Positions 17,406 to 25,786 of a DNA stretch of 64,000 bases are shown in pieces. Numbering within the stretch: position 1 is the stretch's first letter; each line of letters begins with the position of its first letter. The notes beneath the pieces were generated by a model. The model made no database searches. It was not told the DNA's origin and saw only the letters and a program-made list of their open reading frames with translations. The translations under genes and the position numbers were made by a program. Origin of the DNA: Paenibacillus cookii (lineage in GTDB: Bacteria; Bacillota; Bacilli; Paenibacillales; Paenibacillaceae); the NCBI RefSeq assembly GCF_018333375.1, contig NZ_BORW01000002.1:62001-126000 (forward strand), read 5' to 3'.

Positions 17406-17440
17406 GCCTCCTAAAAAATGATTTATGTTTTTTAGGAGGC
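17406..17440 (-). promoter_or_regulatory. ribosome-site-sequestering hairpin of the exporter leader
   Basis: On the minus strand GCCTCCTAAAAAA (17440-17428) pairs perfectly with TTTTTTAGGAGGC (17418-17406) across a nine-base loop. The 3' arm is the exporter's AGGAGG ribosome site; the 5' arm contains the last three codons of the leader frame. Translation of the leader would open the hairpin. Confidence 0.75.
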
Positions 17441-17464
17441 CGCATCCACTGCTTCCTTCGTCAA
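17432..17464 (-). CDS. candidate leader peptide controlling the exporter
   Basis: TTG at 17464, preceded by AAGGGGTGAG six bases upstream, starts a 10-residue frame read as MTKEAVDAAS. Its final codons GCC TCC TAA fall inside the 5' arm of the hairpin at 17406-17440. This is the arrangement of tet(L), ermC and cat leaders, where a drug-stalled or terminating ribosome exposes the downstream ribosome site. Short, so coding status is inference from position. Confidence 0.55.
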   Translation of the reverse strand: MTKEAVDAAS

Positions 17465-17550
17465 TGTTTCTCACCCCTTCCCCTTGGTTCACCATGAACC
17501 CGTTGTTTCAAACAAAAACTTGCAAACCTTCATTTTCACGCCAAAAAGTC

Positions 17551-17580
17551 GCAAAAAAAAGACACCGGAATTCCGGTGCC
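17551..17580 (-). terminator. intrinsic terminator
   Basis: The palindrome CACCGGAATTCCGGTG (17563-17578) is followed on the minus strand by TC and eight Ts. It ends transcription from the small unit at 17639-17865 and read-through from the helicase operon. Confidence 0.85.
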
Positions 17581-17638
17581 CATCTTACGTTTAATGTTAT
17601 CAGCCCATCACTGCACATGAACCAGCCGCAGCTTGAAT

Positions 17639-17803
17639 TCACGCATCAGTTAACACGAGAGAGGCATAAAAACGTACAGACACCGTATTCGCAGATTTAA
17701 TTGCAGCGCAGCTTAAAAATGGGCAGACGTATCCCGTCGAATGCAAATTTCCCGATTTTTTTACGGATAAACCGATCCAAGCCGGTACGAATACAGATCT
17801 CAT
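17639..17803 (-). CDS. small ORF with its own promoter, ribosome site and terminator
   Basis: 54 codons from ATG 17803 to TGA 17639. AAAGGAGG lies nine bases upstream. A TTGTGT-N17-TACAAT promoter lies just before it and a strong terminator 60 bases after it. The product begins MRSVFVPAWIGLSVKK and has no recognisable domain. Two other frames through the same bases are also open for 40-50 codons, one on each strand, so the signals rather than the sequence of the product carry the claim. It could instead be a small RNA or a gene remnant. Confidence 0.4.
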   Translation of the reverse strand: MRSVFVPAWIGLSVKKSGNLHSTGYVCPFLSCAAIKSANTVSVRFYASLVLTDA

Positions 17804-17836
17804 CGCTTTTGGCCTCCTTTCAACTTAATTAAAGTC

Positions 17837-17865
17837 ATTGTATCCGAAAGCGGTTAGGTACACAA
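17837..17865 (-). promoter_or_regulatory. promoter of the small unit at 17639-17803
   Basis: On the minus strand TTGTGT (17865-17860), 17-base spacer, TACAAT (17842-17837). It lies 69 bases downstream of the helicase stop codon, so transcription starts independently of the helicase operon. Confidence 0.6.
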
Positions 17866-17933
17866 CCTTTGGCCCGCTCGGATCCAAAACCCGGCTTGTT
17901 CGACTTTCCCATGGATGCATGACTGACGCTTCT

Positions 17934-20138
17934 TTATCGCTCCAACACTTCACTCAAGCCTTGCTTGAGTCCTTCGACGTCAAGACCGTCGACCGCAAAA
18001 GCCATGCGCACCAGCTCCGGCGAAACGAATTCGTCGTACTTCCCCAAATAGGGCGCTTCATCAGGCCCGAGCAGCATTAACGGATCCGTGCAGGACGCGC
18101 ATTCCTGAAGGATTTGCTCCAATAACGTCCGGCTGTCCGCTTGGCCGGCAACGACAAAATAATATGGCTCCATCGGCACGATCGAACGCAGCGACAGGCG
18201 CTCGGCAAGATTATGTTTAAGCAGCCGTTCGAGCGTCCGGAACTGCTTGCTCCCGATCCACGGCAATACGAACAGCGAGTCGCCGCCGGCCGGGATGACG
18301 GGCGACTTCAGCAGCCCGCTTTCTTTCGCCAGCCTGCGCGCCCGCTCCAACCGGTTCACGGCCTGCGGCGACAGGTACGAATAAATGGCGGTGTCCGCCA
18401 GCACTTCGCGCATTTTCCGCACGACCAGCGTATGAATATCCCCTCCGCCGCCAAGCCACAACGTATCGACCTTGCCCAGCGCCGCTTTGACATAGACGGC
18501 TTTATGCTTCGTATCGACTTCGGTTACTTTCCACAATTTTCCCGCCAATGAAAAACAATATCCCGGCGGCGGCACCGTCGTAATCGAGCCGATTTCTTCC
18601 GTGCCGTTGTAGACCGCATGCTCCTCGTCATCCTTGAATACGGCGTAAAAACGGAAATTGTTGACGATTTTTTCTCCCGTCAGGCCGATAATCAAACTTT
18701 GCTGTTCCGTCCACTGCACATGGTCGGTTTGCAGCAAATAATTCAAAAACGTTTTATACGCAGCGGCCGGAATTTGCTTGAACGATGGCAGCGAAAGCAC
18801 GTATGCCGCCAGTTCGGCCGGCGTTGCTTCCCCCATGCTTTTCAGGATGCTCAACGTCTGGTGGTATAAAAGCCCGATCGGCATTTTCCGGATGTCCAGC
18901 GGCTCCACCCACCGGTCGCGGACGTACAGCTCGATCACGGCGATGGCGCGCAGCAGCGTCCAAGGCATTCGCGCCGGCAGCGGAGCGTCTTCGTCTTCCT
19001 CTTCCGGGCATACAAACAGCATCTCCGACGGCGCGTCGTTCCGGCGGCCGGAACGCCCCAGGCGCTGCACGAAGCTCGAAGCGCTGTAAGGGGCGCCAAG
19101 CTGCACCACGCGCTCGAGCTCGCCAAGGTCGATGCCCAGCTCCAACGTCAGCGTGGCTGCCGCCACGGCCGGACCGGGCCCGTTTTTCAGCGCGGCTTCC
19201 GCTTCCTCGCGCAGCATGGCGGAGATGCTGCCGTGATGCACGTGGAAGACGTCCGGCTGATGGCGCTGGGCTGCCACCCTTCGCAGCTCCAGCGTCGTGA
19301 GTTCGGCATCCGATCGGCTGTTGGTAAAAATGAGCGCTTTTTTCAAATGGGTGCTGTCGTATACGAAGTTATAGTAGGCTTTGCGCGCGTTTTGCAAGTG
19401 CTCCGCCTGCTCCTCGTCCCTGGCGTCCGGAAACGAAAAATGCTCCACGCGCAGCCTAACCTTGCGTCCCCCAGGCACCGAAACGGCCTCCACGGGCCGG
19501 CTGCCGCCTGCGCCAAGCCATGCTTTCGCCGCCTCGTAGTCGCTTAACGTCGCGGACAAGCCTACGCGCCTTGGCGAGCAGCCGGTCATTTTTTCGATCC
19601 GGGCGATTTGGCTGAGCACCTGGATCCCGCGGTCCGCTCCCATAAAAGCATGAACCTCGTCAATGATGATATACCTGAGGTCATGGAACAGCGCCGGGAT
19701 CGCATTCGGTCGGTTCATCAGCAATCCTTCAAGCGATTCGGGCGTAATTTGCAGCACTCCGGAAGGATTCCGCATCAGCTTGGTTTTCTCCGTCTGCGAC
19801 ACGTCGCCGTGCCAATGCCATACCGGAATGTTGCCGTCCCTAAGCAGCTCCTTGATCCGTTCAAACTGGTCGTTGATCAGCGCTTTGAGGGGACCTATGT
19901 ACAAAATCCCGACGGAAGCGGACGGGCGTTCGTGCAGCTCGGTCAAAGCCGGAAAAAAAGCCGCCTCCGTTTTGCCGGACGCCGTCCCGGCGGCGATCAG
20001 CATATGATGGTCGGAATTCATGCAGATGTTAAGAGCTTCGACCTGCGCAGGACGCAGCGTCTCCCATCGTTTCCGGTAGATGAACTCCTGAATGAACGGA
20101 GCCAAACGGTAAAAGACATGGCTCGCGCCGCCGCTCAT
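17934..20138 (-). CDS. DEVH-box superfamily 2 helicase (BrxH/Lhr-like)
   Basis: 734 aa. SF2 motifs in order: Walker A GTASGKT (51-57), DEVH (160-163), SAT in GLSATL (195-197), TLTLELGID and motif VI QRLGRSGRR (358-366). The remaining 370 residues are a long C-terminal region without a DUF1998 module, unlike MrfA/YprA. The ATG overlaps the stop of the upstream ATPase gene as ATGA, so the two are translationally coupled. Third gene of the TerB-protein/ATPase/helicase triad; BREX helicases (BrxHI/BrxHII) also sit beside BrxD-like ATPases. Expected role: DNA- or RNA-dependent ATPase in a defence or DNA-processing complex. Confidence 0.9.
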   Translation of the reverse strand: MSGGASHVFYRLAPFIQEFIYRKRWETLRPAQVEALNICMNSDHHMLIAAGTASGKTEAAFFPALTELHERPSASVGILYIGPLKALINDQFERIKELLRDGNIPVWHWHGDVSQTEKTKLMRNPSGVLQITPESLEGLLMNRPNAIPALFHDLRYIIIDEVHAFMGADRGIQVLSQIARIEKMTGCSPRRVGLSATLSDYEAAKAWLGAGGSRPVEAVSVPGGRKVRLRVEHFSFPDARDEEQAEHLQNARKAYYNFVYDSTHLKKALIFTNSRSDAELTTLELRRVAAQRHQPDVFHVHHGSISAMLREEAEAALKNGPGPAVAAATLTLELGIDLGELERVVQLGAPYSASSFVQRLGRSGRRNDAPSEMLFVCPEEEDEDAPLPARMPWTLLRAIAVIELYVRDRWVEPLDIRKMPIGLLYHQTLSILKSMGEATPAELAAYVLSLPSFKQIPAAAYKTFLNYLLQTDHVQWTEQQSLIIGLTGEKIVNNFRFYAVFKDDEEHAVYNGTEEIGSITTVPPPGYCFSLAGKLWKVTEVDTKHKAVYVKAALGKVDTLWLGGGGDIHTLVVRKMREVLADTAIYSYLSPQAVNRLERARRLAKESGLLKSPVIPAGGDSLFVLPWIGSKQFRTLERLLKHNLAERLSLRSIVPMEPYYFVVAGQADSRTLLEQILQECASCTDPLMLLGPDEAPYLGKYDEFVSPELVRMAFAVDGLDVEGLKQGLSEVLER

Positions 20139-21460
20139 AATTCGAACTCCGCCAGAAAATCGTCCAAATCGTCTTGTTCCCGGCACGCCGCCGCAGGCGC
20201 GGCCATCCGCTCGCCCAGCAGCCGGCTGAATGAAGCATCCGGATTTTGATGCAGCGTATGCAGCAAATCCATGAAGTCGCGAACCACTTCGCGCGGGGTC
20301 AGCAGCTCGTCCGCCCCCAGCCGCCCCACGGCCGTTTCCATGAATTGAATCAAATCCGCGTCGGTCAAAACCGGAGCATAACCGAAATGCAGCCCGTGAA
20401 TTCGCAGCAGCTTTTGCAGCAAAATCAAAATTTCTTCATGCGACAGCATTTCCAGCTTCAAAATCGGCCCGGTGTAGTTCCGGTATCCGTTTCCGGCAAA
20501 CCTTCCTTCCACCAGGCGCGAACGCAGCGCCTCATAACTGAATAATCCGCGGCGTTCGTCCTCGACGAATTGCGGCGTCCCTCCCAGGAAGATGCCCAAA
20601 TGCTCGGCTTTGCCCTGCATCGTGTCATTAAACATCGTCAGCAGCTTCTCATAATTGCTTGTCCGGGACACGCTGTTCGATATTTTATAGAGATTGACGC
20701 CTTCGTCAATGAACAGCAGCAGCCCTTTGTAGCCGATTTTCGCCACGAATTCCGACCACAGTTTGATATAATCGTACCAGCTGTCGTCATCGATGATGAC
20801 CGCCACGTCGAGTTCTTTTCGAGCCTCGGTCTTGTTCGGGTACTCTCCGCGAAGCCAGCGCAGCGCCGCCTGCTTTTTCTCGTCCTCCCCAAGCTTGTAT
20901 CCGTTCCAATAAGCCGCAAGCACTTTGGCAAAATCGAAACCGTGCACCAAATTGTGCATTTGTGACGTCACCGCAAAAATCCGCTGCTCCACCTCATGGG
21001 CAAGCGCCGGATCGTCCGCGCGCAAACCGCCGGCCTGCATCGCCTCCTGCTGAATCGCCAAAATCCATTTTTGGAGTATCGCTTCGAGTGCCCCGCCGTC
21101 CGGCCGGGTCTTCGTGGACAAGTGGGTCATCAGCTCACGGTACGTTGCAAGCCCTTGCCCTTTCGTGCCGACGAGTCTGCGTTCCGGAGACAAATCCGCG
21201 TCCGCCGTCACGAATTCCCGGTCCAGCGCGTAGTTGCGGATCGTTTGCAGCAAAAAGCTTTTCCCGCTCCCGTAACGCCCGGTAATCAGCTTCATGGCGG
21301 CGCCGCCTTCGGCAATGTTGTCCATATCCCGCAGCAGCGCCTCTACTTCCGGCTTCCTTCCCACCGCGATATGCTCCAGCCCGACCCGCGGCACGACGCC
21401 CGCCGTCAAGGAATTGACGAGCGCGGTCGTCAGCCTTTTTGGTATTTTCAAATCCGTCAT
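20135..21460 (-). CDS. ATP-binding protein of the BrxC/BrxD family (DUF2791)
   Basis: 441 aa P-loop ATPase. Walker A GRYGSGKS (61-68), Walker B LLLFIDE (247-253), preceded by VPRVGLEHIAVGRKPEV, a segment typical of BREX-associated BrxD-type proteins. A likely arginine-containing helix (SYEALRSRLVEGRF) follows. BrxD-like ATPases accompany helicases in BREX type 2 and related defence clusters. AAGGGGTGG precedes the ATG; the gene starts 19 bases after the TerB-domain gene and its stop overlaps the helicase start. No PglX methylase or PglZ phosphatase gene is present nearby. Confidence 0.9.
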   Translation of the reverse strand: MTDLKIPKRLTTALVNSLTAGVVPRVGLEHIAVGRKPEVEALLRDMDNIAEGGAAMKLITGRYGSGKSFLLQTIRNYALDREFVTADADLSPERRLVGTKGQGLATYRELMTHLSTKTRPDGGALEAILQKWILAIQQEAMQAGGLRADDPALAHEVEQRIFAVTSQMHNLVHGFDFAKVLAAYWNGYKLGEDEKKQAALRWLRGEYPNKTEARKELDVAVIIDDDSWYDYIKLWSEFVAKIGYKGLLLFIDEGVNLYKISNSVSRTSNYEKLLTMFNDTMQGKAEHLGIFLGGTPQFVEDERRGLFSYEALRSRLVEGRFAGNGYRNYTGPILKLEMLSHEEILILLQKLLRIHGLHFGYAPVLTDADLIQFMETAVGRLGADELLTPREVVRDFMDLLHTLHQNPDASFSRLLGERMAAPAAACREQDDLDDFLAEFEL

Positions 21461-21479
21461 GTTTCCACCCCTTAAACAA

Positions 21480-23045
21480 TTACGCTTTCTTCAACGCTTC
21501 CAGATATCCGCTATATTCTTCCGCAACGTCGTCGCCGTCGATCATCAGATCGCCGATCGTTTCCATCGCGGCTTGGTTTATTTCGTCGATCAGCAGCGCC
21601 GGCATCGATCCGTGTTTTTCGGCGATCCGCTCCAGCTCGCTGTGTGGCATTCGGGATTTTAATGCATATAAGACCTCCGAATGGGCGGGTCCCAGTTGCT
21701 CCGCAAATGAGGTCCATTCCTCGTCCAATAAGGACGTATCCCACGCAAATCGTTGTTGTTCCATTGCAGGTCTCTCGGGGGCTCGTTCGCTGCAGCTTTT
21801 CCGTTCCAAACCTTCCTCCGGCCCGCTATGTTCGGCATGATCATGTTCAGCAAGATCCGTTGGCGGCACGGGAATATTCCCTTCCTCACTCCGTTCATAC
21901 GCCGGTTCGTCCCATTCCTCGATCGTCAGCATGCTCCGCACTTCTTCGCTGTCTTTTTGCAGCATGGCCAGTTTCTGCGGATCAATGGATACGGCCGGGA
22001 CGGAAAGCTTTTTGGCGGCAAATTCCTTGTCCAAAAACCGCCGGATCAACGTCTCTGTTTCGCTTTTTAACGTGACTCCCCGCAAGCGTCCTTTAAAACC
22101 TGTCAGCTCCCGCAGCTTGTTTTCGGCGCACCGAACCAGCTGCGTGACGTAATAGCGTAACGGCGGGCATTTTCGGATCTCAAGGATCCGCATCGGAAAT
22201 GTCCTTCCGTACGTTTCGGCATCATACACGCTGCTGCGGAACAAATACCGCTCGATCTTTTTGCCCGTCCCCTTATAAAAGGTGTCCACGAGGCCTTTTC
22301 CCGTCGTTTTTTGCAGATAGGAGTGGACCAGCGCGATGACCTGAGGCGTGTATTCCTCCAACAATCCGCAGCCCTCTTCCGCATAAAATTTGCTTCGCCG
22401 CGCATCGTAATCCGACAGTGTCAAAATCTGGTCCAACGTCAGTAAAGCGGGATTTTCGCCCATCATCCTTTCCAGTTCCAGGTCAAACAGTTCTCCCGCC
22501 CAAGCCTGACCGGACCTTGCGAGAATGTCGATCAGCGGGACGTCCAGCCGATGCACCAGCACGAAGTCGCATACCCACTCGGCCAGATACTGATTCAGCT
22601 TCGGATATCGGTTTCCATAGGCATCCCAAAGGTTCATCATCTGCTCATATCCCTGCCGCGGCCGCTCCCATCCGACGCCATGAATCAGCTCGTACAGGCA
22701 GACGAAAATATAGGAGAGGTCGGTGAAAGGAAAACGTCCGCTGCGGACTTCGCTCCTCCAGTAAAAATACCAGCGCCGCTGCAATTCGTTCATCTGCTCG
22801 TACGTCGGCCAGTAGCTCATGAACGGGACAAAAGGCGCCTGCTCCTCCGTCCGCTCCGCCATCGCTTGAGCCTGCTGCACAAAACGTTTTTCCTTCGATA
22901 GAGCCGCCACAAAAGGGAGCTTCTCTTCCGCCGGCCGCTCCTTCCGCTCCGGAATGCCCAACTCGCGCAAAGGGCCGTTTTCCCCATGCGCAGGCGCGCT
23001 CAAATCGATTTCCGCAAAATCCAAAGGCTTTTGATTTGAATTCAT
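21480..23045 (-). CDS. TerB_N/TerB_C domain protein
   Basis: 521 aa from ATG 23045. The N-terminal half holds the TerB_N pattern (FMSYWPTYEQMNELQRRWYF, then SGRFPFTDLSYIFVCLYELI). A middle region is rich in charged residues, and the last 150 residues match the TerB_C pattern ending ALLIDEINQAAMETIGDLMI. An acidic, Pro-rich linker (about 395-440) separates them. TerB modules have been linked to tellurite resistance and, in other contexts, to DNA-processing gene clusters. The frame extends to 23132, but a TATAAT box lies inside that extension; GGTGAT precedes the 23045 ATG. First gene of the triad. Confidence 0.85.
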   Translation of the reverse strand: MNSNQKPLDFAEIDLSAPAHGENGPLRELGIPERKERPAEEKLPFVAALSKEKRFVQQAQAMAERTEEQAPFVPFMSYWPTYEQMNELQRRWYFYWRSEVRSGRFPFTDLSYIFVCLYELIHGVGWERPRQGYEQMMNLWDAYGNRYPKLNQYLAEWVCDFVLVHRLDVPLIDILARSGQAWAGELFDLELERMMGENPALLTLDQILTLSDYDARRSKFYAEEGCGLLEEYTPQVIALVHSYLQKTTGKGLVDTFYKGTGKKIERYLFRSSVYDAETYGRTFPMRILEIRKCPPLRYYVTQLVRCAENKLRELTGFKGRLRGVTLKSETETLIRRFLDKEFAAKKLSVPAVSIDPQKLAMLQKDSEEVRSMLTIEEWDEPAYERSEEGNIPVPPTDLAEHDHAEHSGPEEGLERKSCSERAPERPAMEQQRFAWDTSLLDEEWTSFAEQLGPAHSEVLYALKSRMPHSELERIAEKHGSMPALLIDEINQAAMETIGDLMIDGDDVAEEYSGYLEALKKA

Positions 23046-23091
23046 GAAACCATGCATCACCATTTCACAGAATATTTGTTCTCTTTTTTTC

Positions 23092-23120
23092 ATTATATAT
23101 GAAAATGGCTTGGGGTGTAA
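23092..23120 (-). promoter_or_regulatory. probable promoter of the TerB/ATPase/helicase operon
   Basis: On the minus strand TATAAT at 23097-23092 with a weak TTACAC 17 bases upstream (23120-23115). The predicted transcript starts near 23085, about 40 bases before the chosen start codon. Confidence 0.5.
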
Positions 23121-23250
23121 TTTTTTTGGCATTCTGTGTGGTTTCTGCAGAGCTGTCTCTGGGAAAAGATGATCTCCTGCAACCTGGTTGTATCTATTTC
23201 CTTATAAATCCCAATTGAAGTCTTCGTAACTTTAAACTTCAGATACTAAC

Positions 23251-23460
23251 GAAGAAGAACCCACTCCATGGAGTGGGTTCTTTTGGGTTCTTCAGAGTGT
23301 CGAGAAAGTCCAACGGACTTTTCGACACTCTATTTTTTATATGGGGAATCATATCTTTTAAAATAAAAATCGATTTAAAGCGCTCTGAGACCCCTACTTC
23401 AGTGACCGACGAGGCAATTTTAAACCCCCTGCAAAAAAAACAGGGGGTTTCTCGACAGCC
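23251..23460. repeat. IS/MITE-like remnant with stacked inverted repeats
   Basis: The 485-base gap between the TerB gene and Hsp20 holds no credible gene but three hairpins. GAACCCACTC/GAGTGGGTTC lies at 23257-23280. AGAGTGTCGAGAAAGTCC pairs with GGACTTTTCGACACTCT at 23294-23332. AACCCCCTG/CAGGGGGTT lies near 23423-23450. TGTCGAGAAA at 23298-23307 recurs inverted as TTTCTCGACA at 23448-23457, bounding a 160-bp unit. This looks like the ends of a transposable element without its transposase. Confidence 0.5.
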
Positions 23461-23531
23461 TGACAATCCTGAATCGGATTGTACCTTTCTAACAGCATGG
23501 GCGCCATGCGCCCGCCGTCATTTTGACAGCA

Positions 23532-23969
23532 TCAGTGAAACTCGACGTCGATCTTTTTGCGGGCATCCCCTTGTTTTTTCATGTGGATTTCCAGCACTCC
23601 GTTTTTGTAGGAAGCTTTGACGTCGTCGGAGGAAACGTTCGCCGGCAGCGTCACCATGCGGTGAAAACGGCCTACGTAACGTTCCTGGCGGTGCATATGC
23701 TCTTCCTTGATTTCGTTCGTCCGGTTGATCGTACCGCTGATCGACAGCATATTCCGTTCGATGTCGATGTCCACGTCTTCTTTCTTTTCAAGACCCGGAA
23801 TGTCGCACACCGCTACGACCTCGCTGCCGGTTTCGTACACGTCGACGCTCAAATTGCCCAGGTTTTGGCGCATGTTCCGGAAGGCCGGGAAATCCGCATT
23901 CAAAAAATGGTCCATCTCCCGTCTCATTTGATCGAGATGGCGGAAGGGCTCGTAAGGAACTAAAGGCAT
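23532..23969 (-). CDS. small heat shock protein, Hsp20/alpha-crystallin family
   Basis: 145 aa. The alpha-crystallin domain runs from about residue 40 to 135: LSVDVYETGSEVVAVCDIPG, DVDIDIERNMLSISG and the terminal YKNGVLEIHMKK. ATG 23969 follows AAGGAGG by about ten bases; a longer frame to 24017 lacks a ribosome site. ATP-independent holdase that binds unfolding cytoplasmic proteins. Single gene. No CIRCE element was seen upstream. Confidence 0.93.
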   Translation of the reverse strand: MPLVPYEPFRHLDQMRREMDHFLNADFPAFRNMRQNLGNLSVDVYETGSEVVAVCDIPGLEKKEDVDIDIERNMLSISGTINRTNEIKEEHMHRQERYVGRFHRMVTLPANVSSDDVKASYKNGVLEIHMKKQGDARKKIDVEFH

Positions 23970-24165
23970 GTTGCTGCATCCTCCTTCTTCATTTTCAAGC
24001 TTATTTTTTCCGGGCAATGGGAAATTATGCTCGAAAGAGGCGCCGCGATTTCATTGAAGGAGAACCTCACAGCTTGTGGTATTTCGCCAAAACGCAAGAA
24101 GCCACTCCCATCATACGAAGTGAAAAAACTTCAGCTGTTTTGTTTGAGTATGTCTAGATGGAACC

Positions 24166-24915
24166 CTATTTTCGGAATAAGTATAATCCAAAGCCCAGGG
24201 TATCCCGTCCCCATTGCAAGTAGGTTCTCCTCCATGACCGGATCCGTTCCAGCATGGCATCCCGGTCAGGATCATCCGGGTGTTCATGGCAATAATTTTC
24301 GATCGATGAGGAATAGAGCCATTCGTATTCATCCCAATCATTTTCGTCCGCCACATACGACCAAAGCGGAACGAATCCCAATTCCTCGGCAACCTTTACA
24401 TTGTCTGCATGGCTTTTTAAATCCGTTTCCGATACTCCACCCAGCGCTTGCAGATACTCCTCACTTGGACGCTGTTTCCAGTATCCCTCACCGATGAAGA
24501 TGTACCCGTCTTTTTTCACAAGACGTTTCATGTGTTGCAGAGTGGATTCCAGTCCGCCCAAGGCATGCGTAGAACCGATGCAAACGGCTAATTTAAATTC
24601 TTCTTGTTCACAATTTCCGACGGCTGCACTGGCGTCATCTACAATGAACTCTATGCTGCCATCAGGTATTCTGCTGCTCGCTTTCTTTTTTGCTTCGTCA
24701 ATAGCTCCATCGTATAATTCAATAGCAACCCCTGAAATTTTGTAATTTTCCACCAGACGGATTAGCAGTTCACACTTCCCTGCCCCAATGTCCAGCACCT
24801 TATCTTGCGGATTCAGCGGTACCATTCGTATGACGTTCATCATCTTCGTTTCGTTGACCGGGTTACTGAATGCGTGGTTTCTGTGGGCAATATTTGAAAA
24901 TCGGTTTCGATCCAA
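24166..24915 (-). CDS. class I SAM-dependent methyltransferase
   Basis: 249 aa from TTG 24915, which has AAGGAG ten bases upstream. An ATG nine bases earlier is only two bases from that site and is disfavoured. Motif I VLDIGAGKCELLI, motif II GVAIELYDGAID and motif post-I IEFIVDDASAA are clear; HALGG and GYIFIGEGYW lie further on. The C-terminal part resembles small methyltransferases annotated with UbiE/Methyltransf_25. Substrate unknown. Single gene. Confidence 0.88.
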   Translation of the reverse strand: MDRNRFSNIAHRNHAFSNPVNETKMMNVIRMVPLNPQDKVLDIGAGKCELLIRLVENYKISGVAIELYDGAIDEAKKKASSRIPDGSIEFIVDDASAAVGNCEQEEFKLAVCIGSTHALGGLESTLQHMKRLVKKDGYIFIGEGYWKQRPSEEYLQALGGVSETDLKSHADNVKVAEELGFVPLWSYVADENDWDEYEWLYSSSIENYCHEHPDDPDRDAMLERIRSWRRTYLQWGRDTLGFGLYLFRK

Positions 24916-25071
24916 CGAGGGCATTCTCCTTTTTATAATTGAATTTGGAATCAGTGATTTGTTCCCATGATTAAATGATAATAATAAATCGTATGAATGC
25001 AACTCGTTTTCTTGATAACGCCGGGCACTCCTCCGCATTGAAGGAACCGGGATATTATCGTTATAAACATC

Positions 25072-25779
25072 CTAGCTAAAATTCAAATCCATACCGTACT
25101 GTCTCAGCTTCAACTTTTTGGCTACCGCCTGTGAAGCAAAATTATTCCATGCCGTGCTGTATAAAGCCATCCGCCCCTGATTTTGGATCTCGGCAGCCCA
25201 AGCTGCCGTCACCTCCATTCCGTAGCCTCTGCCGCGGAAGTCCGGTGCGGTGTGCAGACTCGCTTCCGCAGCAATCGCTGAGCTTCTGGCACTGCTGCAC
25301 AAAGATACGACAGATTGATTTTGTACAACCGCGTAAGCGGGCTGTCCAAGGATCACATCATTGACGAAATCAGAAAAATACGGTTCTAAAAGTTCGATAT
25401 TCATCTGCGTGATTTTTATGGCTTGCGAGGAACGCCCTCTCATGTCAGGGAATACGTAAGCCGGTCCCAGGTAGACATGTTCCACGGGTCCGTCCTTACT
25501 TAAAATACGTATAATATCAGCTATATTAACCCGATTTGGAGCATCCAACCAAGGCGCTTTTTCGACAAACCGTTCCAGTTCGTTTTTAACGTCTTCAACC
25601 AGTGTTTCATGGTACCTTACAACATGGCCTTGCTTGGTGATCCCCATGAAAAAACGGGGCGCGCTCTTCGCGCTTGGTTCGTTTATCGTGGTCATGCGGC
25701 CATCCTCATTGTGGTTAAAAAGGACGTTGGCCTGGACTTCCATAAGTTCATGGTCTGACTGCAGAAATGGATGATTCAA
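25072..25779 (-). CDS. GNAT family N-acetyltransferase
   Basis: 235 aa. The C-terminal 100 residues carry the GNAT motif A (ASLHTAPDFRGRGYGMEVTA, with the R/Q-x-x-G-x-G/A signature) and motif B (MALYSTAWNNFASQAVAKKL). The N-terminal half is variable and may bind the substrate. Start TTG 25779 has AAAGGGG seven bases upstream, and that site can pair with CCCCT in a small hairpin preceded by a short leader frame. Acceptor substrate unknown. Confidence 0.85.
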   Translation of the reverse strand: MNHPFLQSDHELMEVQANVLFNHNEDGRMTTINEPSAKSAPRFFMGITKQGHVVRYHETLVEDVKNELERFVEKAPWLDAPNRVNIADIIRILSKDGPVEHVYLGPAYVFPDMRGRSSQAIKITQMNIELLEPYFSDFVNDVILGQPAYAVVQNQSVVSLCSSARSSAIAAEASLHTAPDFRGRGYGMEVTAAWAAEIQNQGRMALYSTAWNNFASQAVAKKLKLRQYGMDLNFS

Positions 25780-25786
25780 CTCGGTA

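Noticed and set aside
17679..17828. Plus-strand open stretch of about 49 codons with protein-like composition
   Set aside because: No start codon or ribosome site. It overlaps the minus-strand unit, which has proper signals. It may be a gene remnant, but cannot be supported.
23499..23514. GGGCGC/GCGCCC hairpin downstream of Hsp20
   Set aside because: Perfect short stem but no T run and no clear function; chance is possible in GC-rich DNA.
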